The notes below the pieces were generated by a model, which was given only the letters and a program-made list of their open reading frames with translations, was not told where the DNA came from and ran no database searches. The position numbers were made by a program, and so were the translations under genes. From the NCBI GenBank assembly GCA_944327275.1, contig CALVHB010000023.1, forward strand, positions 1 through 64,000: a DNA stretch of 64,000 nucleotides. The letters run 5' to 3'. This document shows, piece after piece, positions 45,184 through 54,181 of this stretch (its first letter is position 1; each line of letters opens with the position of its first letter). Origin of the DNA: Candidatus Gastranaerophilales bacterium. Lineage in GTDB: Bacteria; Cyanobacteriota; Vampirovibrionia; Gastranaerophilales; Gastranaerophilaceae.

Positions 45184-45719
45184 AATCCACCTACCCTTAA
45201 ACCAACTTGAGGTTTAGCTGTAAAAGTACTTAATTTTGGATATTTATTCATATTAGCTATTGAATTTAAATTTGCCGGAGTGTAAACAGGAGGTTGTTCT
45301 GTTTCCATAACTTTTTTAGGTTCTTTTTTATCAGGAGCTTTAAGTCCCATTTTATCCATTATCGGTTTAATTGCGACAGAACAAAGCCCAGGAATTACGA
45401 ATAGTGCAGCAGCACATACTCCCATAAACATAAGGTTCTTTTCTGCGCGGCTTGCAAGAGCTTTATCTTTAAATGCTTTTTTTGCAAGTCCTCCGGCTAA
45501 TTCTCCACATGCCCAATATGCAGGAATAGCTATTACTTCTGTTAACCCTTCTCTCAGGGCTGTGTATTTTTTAGTCTCAGGGTTTTCTGTTTTGTCCATC
45601 ATAGTGAACATAGGACGGCAAATCCCCTTTACTGTTGCAATTGCCATTACAACGTAGGTTGGTTTGTTATTTTCACCCAAAGATTTACATATTTTTTTTA
45701 CAAAATTATTTATTGACAT
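45180..45719 (-). CDS. Lineage-specific membrane protein
   Basis: This 179-residue protein has hydrophobic segments at about 62-80 and 98-118 and a lysine/proline-rich C-terminus ending in FTAKPQVGLRVGGL. The VKGICRPMFTMMDKTENPETKKYTALREG block is shared in pattern with the neighbour at 44542 and, more loosely, with the protein at 40268. First gene of a two-gene operon, coupled by an ATGA overlap. No named family recognised. Confidence 0.7.
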   Translation of the reverse strand: MSINNFVKKICKSLGENNKPTYVVMAIATVKGICRPMFTMMDKTENPETKKYTALREGLTEVIAIPAYWACGELAGGLAKKAFKDKALASRAEKNLMFMGVCAAALFVIPGLCSVAIKPIMDKMGLKAPDKKEPKKVMETEQPPVYTPANLNSIANMNKYPKLSTFTAKPQVGLRVGGL

Positions 45720-45774
45720 GGTTCCTTTTAATCAAAATCCCTAAATATTTTTTTTTGCTAGTGTATTCTACATT

Positions 45775-45783
45775 TGTTATAAT
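45775..45783 (+). promoter_or_regulatory. Extended -10 promoter element for the anti-sigma/sigma operon
   Basis: TGTTATAAT, 82 bases before the ATG at 45865, in the gap between divergent genes. ECF systems are often autoregulated from an additional promoter; no second one was clear. Confidence 0.4.
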
Positions 45784-45864
45784 ATATTACGAAAAAAATA
45801 TTTGCAAATAAAAAATGAACTTTTTTTATTCTTATTCGTTATATTAGTATAGAGGTTAAATTTT

Positions 45865-46209
45865 ATGGAAAATAAATGTACTAAATACGAAGCTTTATTT
45901 ACTTTTGGAAATGAAGACAGTTTGAAAGAACATCTTGCAGTTTGTGAAGATTGTCAAAAAGAACAAGAGATAATGGACAAAGTTTCTCAATTGTTGCATG
46001 AGGTTAGGCCATATTATAGAGAAAAAAGACGTAGTGTGGTAAAACTAAAAGCTGCTTGTGCAGTTTTTGCAATACTTTTAAGTAGTGTGACATTAGGCGT
46101 AGTGAATTTCAATGAGGATGTGTCTGAGACAATAAGATATGGAAATGTCTTAAGTGCTGAAGATTACGGTTTCCCTGTTGATTCATACGGCTTTTTGATG
46201 GTGGAATAG
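45865..46209 (+). CDS. Zinc-finger anti-sigma factor (membrane-anchored)
   Basis: The 114-residue protein has a ZAS-type zinc motif, Cys5 ... His23-x3-Cys27-x2-Cys30 (HLAVCEDC), in its N-terminal cytoplasmic domain, one membrane segment (about 62-81) and a short periplasmic C-terminus. Such proteins hold ECF sigma factors until an envelope signal releases them. It precedes its sigma gene by 3 bases, the reverse of the usual order. Shine-Dalgarno agagg. Confidence 0.85.
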   Translation: MENKCTKYEALFTFGNEDSLKEHLAVCEDCQKEQEIMDKVSQLLHEVRPYYREKRRSVVKLKAACAVFAILLSSVTLGVVNFNEDVSETIRYGNVLSAEDYGFPVDSYGFLMVE

Positions 46210-46212
46210 TTA

Positions 46213-46710
46213 ATGGATTTTAAAGAGCTTATAAAAAGCAATCAAAACAACGTAAGGAATATAATTAAATTAATTACTAAAGAAGTAAATGAGGATTTGG
46301 AACAAGAAGTATATTTGAAAGTATGGAAAAATGCTCACAGATATACTGAAAGAGGAGTGCTGAAAAGTTGGATTGGCACCATTGCAAAGAATGTTTCAAA
46401 AGATTACCTAAAATCTTCATATAAAAAAAATACTGATAAGTCAGTTGCAGATGATGAATTTATAAATTCCATAAGAGATAAAAAGCAATCTCCGGAGTTA
46501 AAGCTTATAAGTAACGAAAGACAAACAAAAATTATTAAAGCAATAAATTTGTTAAAACCAAAATTTAAAGAAACCATAATGTTATGTGAAATTTATGGCT
46601 ACTCTTATGAGGAAGCTGCTAAAAAATTAAACTGTCCGGTAGGGACAATAAAATCTAGATTGTATAACGCAAAGAAAGAATTGGCAATTCAATTAAAGGA
46701 TTTACTGTAA
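46213..46710 (+). CDS. ECF-type RNA polymerase sigma factor
   Basis: This 165-residue protein has sigma region 2 (EDLEQEVYLKVWKNAHRY, then LKSWIGTIAKNVSKDYLKS) and region 4 with a helix-turn-helix (ETIMLCEIYGYSYEEAAKKLNCPVGTIKSRLYNAKKELAIQL). Region 3 is absent, as in ECF sigmas. It follows its anti-sigma partner by 3 bases and is followed by a CpxP-like gene 20 bases downstream, so the three form one operon. The promoter it recognises is not known. Confidence 0.93.
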   Translation: MDFKELIKSNQNNVRNIIKLITKEVNEDLEQEVYLKVWKNAHRYTERGVLKSWIGTIAKNVSKDYLKSSYKKNTDKSVADDEFINSIRDKKQSPELKLISNERQTKIIKAINLLKPKFKETIMLCEIYGYSYEEAAKKLNCPVGTIKSRLYNAKKELAIQLKDLL

Positions 46711-46730
46711 AAAGAAAGGATTAGAAAGTT

Positions 46731-47294
46731 ATGATTATGAAAAAAACACTGTTAGTTGCTTGTGCTATGATATTTGCTGCTTCATCTGCTGTATTCGCGG
46801 CTGATGCAGTTAATCCGGAACCTGCAAAAGTTCCAGTTAAAGAACAAGAATGTAATTTGAAGACTAGACCTCACCATCCTTCTCCTGATTTCAAGAAACG
46901 TCAGGCTGATTTTGAAAATCGTTTGCAGCTAACAGAAGAGCAGAAAGCTGAAGCAGAACAAATTCGTAAAAAAGGTCATGAAGAAATGAAACCTATTATG
47001 GATCAAATAAGAGCTAAAAGACAAGAAGCAGAAGCTGTAAAACGTTCAAGAATGTCTGAAAGAATGCAAAGACAAAAGTTAGCTCAAATTGATAAAGATA
47101 TTGCAAAATTGAAAAATGAAGCAAATATGCTGCGTGTTAAAAATATGAGAGAATTTGAATCAATTTTAACAGTTAAGCAAAAACAAGAATTAAAGAAAAT
47201 GAAAGAAGAGGGTAGAAAAGAATTCCAGAAAAAACAAAAAAGAGGTGGAGGCCACTTAAGAATTAGAAGAATAAAAAATCACAGAGCTTTTTAA
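46731..47294 (+). CDS. Periplasmic LTxxQ-motif protein (CpxP/Spy-like)
   Basis: The 187-residue protein has a signal peptide (about 1-24, ending AVFAADA), an all-helical acidic/basic middle and two LTxxQ motifs (QLTEEQ, near 63, and ILTVKQ, near 151), the hallmark of CpxP and Spy chaperone-like proteins. The C-terminus is very basic. CpxP/Spy proteins bind misfolded proteins or sensors in the periplasm. Following the ECF sigma factor, it is a likely effector or sensor of the same stress response. MKK at 46737 is an alternative start. Confidence 0.85.
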   Translation: MIMKKTLLVACAMIFAASSAVFAADAVNPEPAKVPVKEQECNLKTRPHHPSPDFKKRQADFENRLQLTEEQKAEAEQIRKKGHEEMKPIMDQIRAKRQEAEAVKRSRMSERMQRQKLAQIDKDIAKLKNEANMLRVKNMREFESILTVKQKQELKKMKEEGRKEFQKKQKRGGGHLRIRRIKNHRAF

Positions 47295-47313
47295 ATAAAA
47301 TTCAAATAATGCA

Positions 47314-47342
47314 AAAGGGTTGACTAATAATCAACCCTTTTA
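47314..47342 (+). terminator. Rho-independent terminator
   Basis: AAAAGGGTTGA / TCAACCCTTTT, an 11-bp perfect stem with a 7-base loop, ending the sigma operon. The T run is only four bases. Confidence 0.8.
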
Positions 47343-47368
47343 TAATATGAACTTGAAATGGAGAGTTT

Positions 47369-48283
47369 ATGAAAATATTTGACAATGTTTTAGATTTAAT
47401 TGGGAATACGCCATTAGTTAAAATAAACAATTTAAATCAAGGTAAAGCTTTCATTGTTGCAAAATTAGAAAGTTTTAATCCTGGCGGCTCTGTTAAAGAT
47501 AGACCTGCACTTAATATGATTGAGGATGCAGAAAAAAAAGGACTTATTAACAAAGATACAGTGATAATAGAACCAACAAGCGGGAATACAGGTATTGGTT
47601 TAGCTCTTGTTTGTGCTGTAAAAGGATACAAAATGATCCTTACAATGCCTGAAACTATGAGTGTAGAAAGACGAAAATTGCTTAGTGCATACGGGGCAGA
47701 ACTTGTTTTAACATCTGGAGATAAAGGGATGCAAGGTGCTGTTGATAAGGCAGAAGAGTTGCATAGAGAAATAAAAAATTCTTTTATCCCTCAGCAGTTT
47801 AATAATCCATCAAATCCTGAAATTCATGAAAGAATAACTGCTGAAGAAATTTGGACGGACACTGATGGAAAAGTTGATGTTATTGTTGCAGGTGTTGGTA
47901 CAGGAGGTACAATATCAGGTATTGCTAAGGGTTTGAAAGCGAAGAAAAAAAGTGTTAAAGCTATTGCTGTTGAACCTTTTAATTCTCAAGTTTTGCAGGG
48001 ACGTTCACCTTCTTCTCATGCTATTCAAGGTATTGGGGCAAATTTTATCCCACAGAATTTTGAAAAAGATTTTATTGATGAAATTGTTGCAGTCAAAGAT
48101 GAAGATGCTATGGAGACAGCAAGAAATATTGCGAAAAAAGAAGGTATTTTAGCGGGAATTTCTTCAGGGGCTTCTATGTACGCAGCATTAGAACTGTCCA
48201 AAAAAGAAGAATATGCAGGAAAGACTATTGTAGTTATACTTCCTGATACCGGAGAAAGGTATTTAAGTAGTGCATTATTTTAA
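47369..48283 (+). CDS. cysK: Cysteine synthase (O-acetylserine sulfhydrylase)
   Basis: CysK makes cysteine from O-acetylserine and sulfide using PLP. The 304-residue protein has the PLP lysine in NPGGSVKDRPAL (Lys43), the substrate loop PTSGNTGIGLA, GVGTGGTISGIAKGL for the phosphate site, and the closing LPDTGERYLSSALF. Full length, type A-like. Shine-Dalgarno tggaga. Independent unit with a terminator downstream; no cysE nearby. Confidence 0.96.
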   Translation: MKIFDNVLDLIGNTPLVKINNLNQGKAFIVAKLESFNPGGSVKDRPALNMIEDAEKKGLINKDTVIIEPTSGNTGIGLALVCAVKGYKMILTMPETMSVERRKLLSAYGAELVLTSGDKGMQGAVDKAEELHREIKNSFIPQQFNNPSNPEIHERITAEEIWTDTDGKVDVIVAGVGTGGTISGIAKGLKAKKKSVKAIAVEPFNSQVLQGRSPSSHAIQGIGANFIPQNFEKDFIDEIVAVKDEDAMETARNIAKKEGILAGISSGASMYAALELSKKEEYAGKTIVVILPDTGERYLSSALF

Positions 48284-48302
48284 TTATTAAATAATATTTA
48301 TA

Positions 48303-48341
48303 AAAAAACAGATATAGATTAATTTTCTATATCTGTTTTTT
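48303..48341. terminator. Rho-independent terminator between cysK and groEL
   Basis: AAAAAACAGATATAG / CTATATCTGTTTTTT, a 15-bp perfect stem with a 9-base loop and T tract; usable in both directions between convergent genes. Confidence 0.9.
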
Positions 48342-48364
48342 ATTAGTAGTTATTTAGAAATGAA

Positions 48365-50011
<1,647 letters not shown>

Positions 50012-50028
50012 TTATTTCTCCTGTAATA

Positions 50029-50313
50029 TTATTCAATAATTGCTAATGCATCTTTTACTGATAAAATTTTGTATTCAGTACCGTCCATTTTAATGTCAGT
50101 ACCAGCATATTTAGCGTAAAGAACTGTATCTCCAACTTTTACATCCATAGGTTCTCTTTCACCCTTGTCAGTCATTTTACCTTGGCCAACAGCTACAACT
50201 TCACCTTTTTGAGGTTTTTCTTTTGCGCTGTCCGGAATAAATATTCCACCTGATGTTTGTTCAGTATCTTCAATAACTTTGATAACAATTCTGTCGCCTA
50301 ATGGTTTTAACAT
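50029..50313 (-). CDS. groES: Co-chaperonin GroES (10 kDa)
   Basis: The 94-residue protein has [42 protein letters not shown], the conserved GroES core with its mobile loop, and [19 protein letters not shown]. It caps GroEL. First gene of the operon, Shine-Dalgarno ggag. A CIRCE element (TTAGCACTC-N9-GAGTGCTAA) was looked for upstream and not seen, so HrcA control is not evident. Confidence 0.98.
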   Translation of the reverse strand: MLKPLGDRIVIKVIEDTEQTSGGIFIPDSAKEKPQKGEVVAVGQGKMTDKGEREPMDVKVGDTVLYAKYAGTDIKMDGTEYKILSVKDALAIIE

Positions 50314-50383
50314 AATATTTCTCCTTTTCTCCTAATATCAAGTCCACTACATATTTATATAACAATTTTAAGAAATAATTAAA

Positions 50384-50395
50384 TTCCTTAAGGAA
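50384..50395. promoter_or_regulatory. Palindrome between groES and the poly-G leader ORF
   Basis: TTCCTTAAGGAA, a perfect 12-base palindrome in A/T-rich flanks that extend the symmetry imperfectly. It sits in the divergent intergenic region, 18 bases upstream of the extended -10 at 50410. Operator function is a guess. Confidence 0.4.
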
Positions 50396-50409
50396 AAATT
50401 AATTTTTTA

Positions 50410-50418
50410 TGGTATAGT
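50410..50418 (+). promoter_or_regulatory. Extended -10 promoter element for the poly-G leader ORF
   Basis: TGGTATAGT, followed about 16 bases later by aaggag (50434-50439) and ATG 50446. Confidence 0.5.
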
Positions 50419-50445
50419 TTTAACATAAAAGAAAAGGAGCAAGTT

Positions 50446-50493
50446 ATGGAAAAAGTAGTATATACAAGAACTTCGGGGGGGGGGCAGCTCTAG
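50446..50493 (+). CDS. 15-residue ORF interrupted by a ten-G tract, out of frame with the prepilin
   Basis: ATG 50446 has a strong aaggag Shine-Dalgarno 6 bases upstream and its own -10. It reads MEKVVYTRTSGGGQL and stops at 50491-50493. One added G (or two removed) in the tract at 50475-50484 would shift the frame so that it continues through GAALGFLPGFSSCKKAKILY directly into the downstream prepilin with no stop. So this may be the 5' end of a frame-switched prepilin gene, currently off. Confidence 0.5.
   Translation: MEKVVYTRTSGGGQL
50475..50484 (+). repeat. Ten-base poly-G tract
   Basis: G x 10 (cttc-GGGGGGGGGG-cagc) inside a short open reading frame, in a chromosome of about 30% GC. 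Such tracts change length by slipped-strand mispairing. Confidence 0.9.
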
Positions 50494-50515
50494 GCTTTCT
50501 ACCAGGTTTTAGCTC

Positions 50516-50543
50516 TTGTAAAAAAGCAAAAATATTGTATAAT
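50516..50543 (+). promoter_or_regulatory. Promoter for the prepilin gene (leaderless arrangement)
   Basis: TTGTAA, 16-base spacer, TATAAT, then 6 bases to ATG 50550. This would give transcription starting at the ATG, independent of the upstream ORF. Confidence 0.65.
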
Positions 50544-50549
50544 AGTGAT

Positions 50550-51287
50550 ATGGAAAATCATAAGAAAAGGTTCGGTTTTACATTAGCGGAAGTTTTAATT
50601 ACTTTGGGAGTAATTGGAGTCGTTGCAGCTTTGACTTTACCTTCAGTGATTGCTAATTATCGTAACGAGCAGACTGCTGTAAAGTTAGAACATGCATATT
50701 CGGTAGTCGGCCAGGCGCTAGTTGCTGCTCAGGCAGAGCATGGAGATATGCAATCTTGGGATTTTGGTTATACTTATGGCGCAGATATATCAACAGTTTC
50801 TCATATTACGGTATTAAATGATTTTGCAAATAAATATTTTAAACCATACGTTAAATATGCTAAAGATTATGGATACAAATCTTTTACTCAATTAGGATAT
50901 GATGGTGTATATACCCCTATAAATAAAACAAAAATGAATCAAGCTGGATATTCTATAATTTTATCTGATGGAACTTTTCTTATGATTTATCTTGGTACCG
51001 GATGTGATAACAAAGATGAATATGGAAACTGTACTCAAAGATCGTTTCGAAATATTGTATTTAGAGTAGATACTAATGGCTTTAACCCGCCAAATGTATC
51101 AGGGCGTGATTCATTTATTATGTCTATTGATTTACAGACACATAAATTTACAATGCACAATTATGGCATGGGACCAAGAAGTTACTATAAAAATTACTGC
51201 TCTAGTGATATTGATTCTCAAGTCTGCGGTTATTTAATAATGATGGATGGTTGGAAAATTAAAGATGATTATCCTTGGCGTTACTAA
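50550..51287 (+). CDS. Type IV pilin-like/type II secretion prepilin
   Basis: The 245-residue protein starts MENHKKRFG followed by FTLAEVLITLGVIGVVAALTLP: cleavage after Gly9 and mature Glu5, a standard prepilin. The C-terminal part is Tyr-rich with GTGCDNKDEYGNCTQ and further Cys pairs, as in minor pilin-like proteins. It has no Shine-Dalgarno; start depends either on the leaderless promoter or on read-through from ATG 50446 after a poly-G length change, which would give a leader of about 43 residues. Orphan: no pilus assembly genes nearby. Confidence 0.85.
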   Translation: MENHKKRFGFTLAEVLITLGVIGVVAALTLPSVIANYRNEQTAVKLEHAYSVVGQALVAAQAEHGDMQSWDFGYTYGADISTVSHITVLNDFANKYFKPYVKYAKDYGYKSFTQLGYDGVYTPINKTKMNQAGYSIILSDGTFLMIYLGTGCDNKDEYGNCTQRSFRNIVFRVDTNGFNPPNVSGRDSFIMSIDLQTHKFTMHNYGMGPRSYYKNYCSSDIDSQVCGYLIMMDGWKIKDDYPWRY

Positions 51288-51362
51288 TTACTCGTCGATA
51301 TGGTAGGTGGTATAAGTTCATCTGGCTATAAACAAAAATTTTTTTTATGTTATTCTTAAACT

Positions 51363-53204
51363 ATGAAACGGGTTATGTATGTCATCTTGGTTTTAATTTT
51401 TGTCCTTATATTTTTTAAGGCTTGTATAAAGTCTGATGTCGAGGATTCAATTAAACCTGTTTTACGTTCAAAAGATTATTTAGTTGAGAATTTTTACCCA
51501 TATAGTCAAAAAAACGTGACAATAAATGGAGTTGATTATTTACAATCACAGGCTCCTATAGGAAAATTTGGCGGAACTTTTATATCTTCAACTATAGGTG
51601 AAGGACCTAAAACTTTTAATCCATTTAATTCAAAAGATAATATTTCATCATTGATGTCTGATATAATGTACGATGGTCTACTTACTACTGATGTTGTAAC
51701 AGGAGAGCCAAGACCAAAGTTAGCAAAGGATTTTTCTGTAAATGGTAATGAGTATATCGTCCATTTACGAAGGGGAATAAAATGGTCTGATGGTATGCCT
51801 ATTACCGCAGATGATGTTGTGTTTACTTGGCAGAATATTATATTGGACGGGTTTGGGAATACTTCAATAAGAGATTCTATTGTAATAGATGGAAAGCTTC
51901 CGACTGTTCAAAAAATTGATGATTATACGGTTAAGTTTGTTACGCCAAAACCTTTTGCCCCTTTTATAAGAATGCTCTCTTCTCCGATTGCTCCAAAGCA
52001 TTTTTTTGGACCGGCTGTGAGTCGAGGTAAAGCTTATTTTGAAGGCTTTTTGTCTACTAATACTGATCCTGAAAAATTTGTAACATCTGGAGCTTTTAGA
52101 CTTAAGGAGTATGTTCCTGCTCAAAGAGTTGTCTTTGAAAGAAATCCTAATTACTACGTAATAAATAAAGATGATAAAAAATTGCCTTATTTGGATAAAT
52201 TTATTTATTTAATAGTCGGAGATGTAAATAATCAGGTTTTAAAATTTGAAGGCGGCGAATTAGATGAGATAAGCTTGCAAGGTGCTAATGTTGCAAGATT
52301 TAAAGAAATGGAAAAACATTCTGACTTTAAGGTATATAACTTGGGACCTGATACAGGAACTATGTACATTGCGATGAATATGAATAATCGTAAGGATGAT
52401 AAAGGAAAATTTTATGTTAATCCTAAAAAACAAGTTTGGTTCCAAGATAAAAATTTTAGACAGGCTGTGGACTATGCAATAGATAGAAAAAATATGGTTC
52501 TTAATATTGCAAATGGTCTTGGAGAACCTTTGTTTACTCCTGAAACTTTGAATTCAATTTTTTTAAATAAAAAAATTACCGGTCACGACAAAAATATTGA
52601 AAAATCAAAAGAATTGTTGTTAAAATCCGGATTTAATTGGGATAGGGCAGGACATCTCATTGACAGATTCGGGAACCATGTAGAATTCGATTTGTACACA
52701 AATGCCGGAAATACTGAAAGAGAAGCAATTGGTGTTATGGTAAAACAAGATTTGGAAGATCTTGGAATGAAAGTAAACTTTAAGCCGATTGAATTTAACT
52801 CTTTGGTAAATAAACTTATGGCAACAATGGATTGGGATATGGTAATTATGGGATTTACAGGGTCTCCATTAGAACCGAACGGAGGAAAAAATGTTTGGTT
52901 GTCGGATGGAACTTTACACATATTTAATCAAAGGTTAGAGAAGGATTTAAACAGTAAAAGATATCCTTTTGAAAATCGTTTAGATTATTTGTATACGCAA
53001 GGGGCTTTAGCAACCAGTTTTGAAGCCAGAAAAAAGTTTTATGACGAATATCAGGAAATTGTATATGACGAAAAGCCTTTGATTTATATTTATTCTCCAA
53101 TCAGAATTGCAGCGTTGAGAAATAAGTTTAAAAATATTTTTCCTACAAGTCTTGGAGGACTTACACACAATATTGAAGAAATTTATATTGAGGATGAAAA
53201 GTAA
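51363..53204 (+). CDS. ABC transporter substrate-binding protein, peptide/nickel family (SBP_bac_5)
   Basis: The 613-residue protein has an N-terminal hydrophobic segment ending FFKAC, a probable lipobox variant, followed by the family 5 pattern FNPFNSKDNISSLMSDIMYDGLLTTD, LRRGIKWSDGMPITADDVVFTW and NFRQAVDYAIDR. It captures oligopeptides or similar ligands outside the inner membrane. It overlaps the first permease by 1 base. No Shine-Dalgarno before the ATG. Confidence 0.9.
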   Translation: MKRVMYVILVLIFVLIFFKACIKSDVEDSIKPVLRSKDYLVENFYPYSQKNVTINGVDYLQSQAPIGKFGGTFISSTIGEGPKTFNPFNSKDNISSLMSDIMYDGLLTTDVVTGEPRPKLAKDFSVNGNEYIVHLRRGIKWSDGMPITADDVVFTWQNIILDGFGNTSIRDSIVIDGKLPTVQKIDDYTVKFVTPKPFAPFIRMLSSPIAPKHFFGPAVSRGKAYFEGFLSTNTDPEKFVTSGAFRLKEYVPAQRVVFERNPNYYVINKDDKKLPYLDKFIYLIVGDVNNQVLKFEGGELDEISLQGANVARFKEMEKHSDFKVYNLGPDTGTMYIAMNMNNRKDDKGKFYVNPKKQVWFQDKNFRQAVDYAIDRKNMVLNIANGLGEPLFTPETLNSIFLNKKITGHDKNIEKSKELLLKSGFNWDRAGHLIDRFGNHVEFDLYTNAGNTEREAIGVMVKQDLEDLGMKVNFKPIEFNSLVNKLMATMDWDMVIMGFTGSPLEPNGGKNVWLSDGTLHIFNQRLEKDLNSKRYPFENRLDYLYTQGALATSFEARKKFYDEYQEIVYDEKPLIYIYSPIRIAALRNKFKNIFPTSLGGLTHNIEEIYIEDEK

Positions 53205-54181
53205 TGCAAATACTTCTTTATATACTAAAAAGAATACTACAGACAATTCCCTTGTTAATTATAGTTTCGTTGATAAGCTTTTTTATAATAAGGTTATCAC
53301 CTGTAGATCCGTTGGCAGAATTAAGATTAAACCCTTCTGTTTCAAAAGAAACTTTACAAAAGGAAACTGAAAGATTAGGACTTGATAAACCAATTATTGT
53401 GCAGTACGGTAAGTGGGCAAAATCTTTTGTCAAAGGAGATCTTGGTGTTACTTCAAATGGGGAGCAGGTCAGTACAAAGTTAAAAGAAAGAATTCCAAAT
53501 ACTTTGTTACTTACGGTAGTTGTTATATTTTTGTCTTGGGTGGTAGGTATCCCTTTGGGAGTGCTTGCTGCAGTTAATTGGAAATCTTCATTTGACAGAA
53601 TTTTGACAGTTTTAACCAGTGTAGGGATGGCGATACCTTCCTTTTTCTTCGCAGTTTTATTGTTGATTTTTGCTGTAAAAACAGGTTGGTTCCCTGTTGG
53701 AGGGCTTACAAGTTCAAATTTCATGGAAATGTCTTTTGTTCAAAAGATCTTAGATATTACACATCATTTAATATTACCTGTGACTGTTTTATTTACGCTA
53801 TCCTTAGCAGGATTGCAGCGTCAGATGAGAGGTAATTTATTGGATGTTTTGGATAGTGATTATGTAAAATTTGCACGTGCAAAAGGGGTTAGCGAAGGTA
53901 AGGTGATATTCAAACACGCTTTGAGAAATGCGGTGAACCCGTTGATAACCCTTTTAGGGTTTGAATTTGCAGGCCTGTTAAGCGGTGCAGCTTTGACAGA
54001 ATATGTGTTTCAATATCCAGGGTTAGGTCGTTTGATTTTAGAAGCTGTATTGAGATCTGATATTAATTTGGTTATGGCCTCTCTTATGATGGGAGCCATA
54101 ATGCTTGTTGTCGGTAATTTAATTGCTGATATTCTGCTTATTATTACGGATCCGCGTATTAGGCAAGGAGTACAGGCATGA
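53204..54181 (+). CDS. Peptide ABC transporter permease, DppB/OppB-like
   Basis: The 325-residue membrane protein has six hydrophobic segments, the OppB-type N-terminus ILKRILQTIPLLIIVSLISFFIIRL, and the EAA loop DYVKFARAKGVSEGKVIFKHALRNAVNPLITLLG. FQYPGLGRLI near the end is the OppB signature. It pairs with the permease downstream, whose start overlaps its stop by 4 bases (ATGA). Confidence 0.92.
   Translation: MQILLYILKRILQTIPLLIIVSLISFFIIRLSPVDPLAELRLNPSVSKETLQKETERLGLDKPIIVQYGKWAKSFVKGDLGVTSNGEQVSTKLKERIPNTLLLTVVVIFLSWVVGIPLGVLAAVNWKSSFDRILTVLTSVGMAIPSFFFAVLLLIFAVKTGWFPVGGLTSSNFMEMSFVQKILDITHHLILPVTVLFTLSLAGLQRQMRGNLLDVLDSDYVKFARAKGVSEGKVIFKHALRNAVNPLITLLGFEFAGLLSGAALTEYVFQYPGLGRLILEAVLRSDINLVMASLMMGAIMLVVGNLIADILLIITDPRIRQGVQA

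Noticed and set aside
50314-50445. CIRCE element upstream of groES
   Set aside because: No TTAGCACTC-N9-GAGTGCTAA or near match is present; only an unrelated 12-base palindrome was found.
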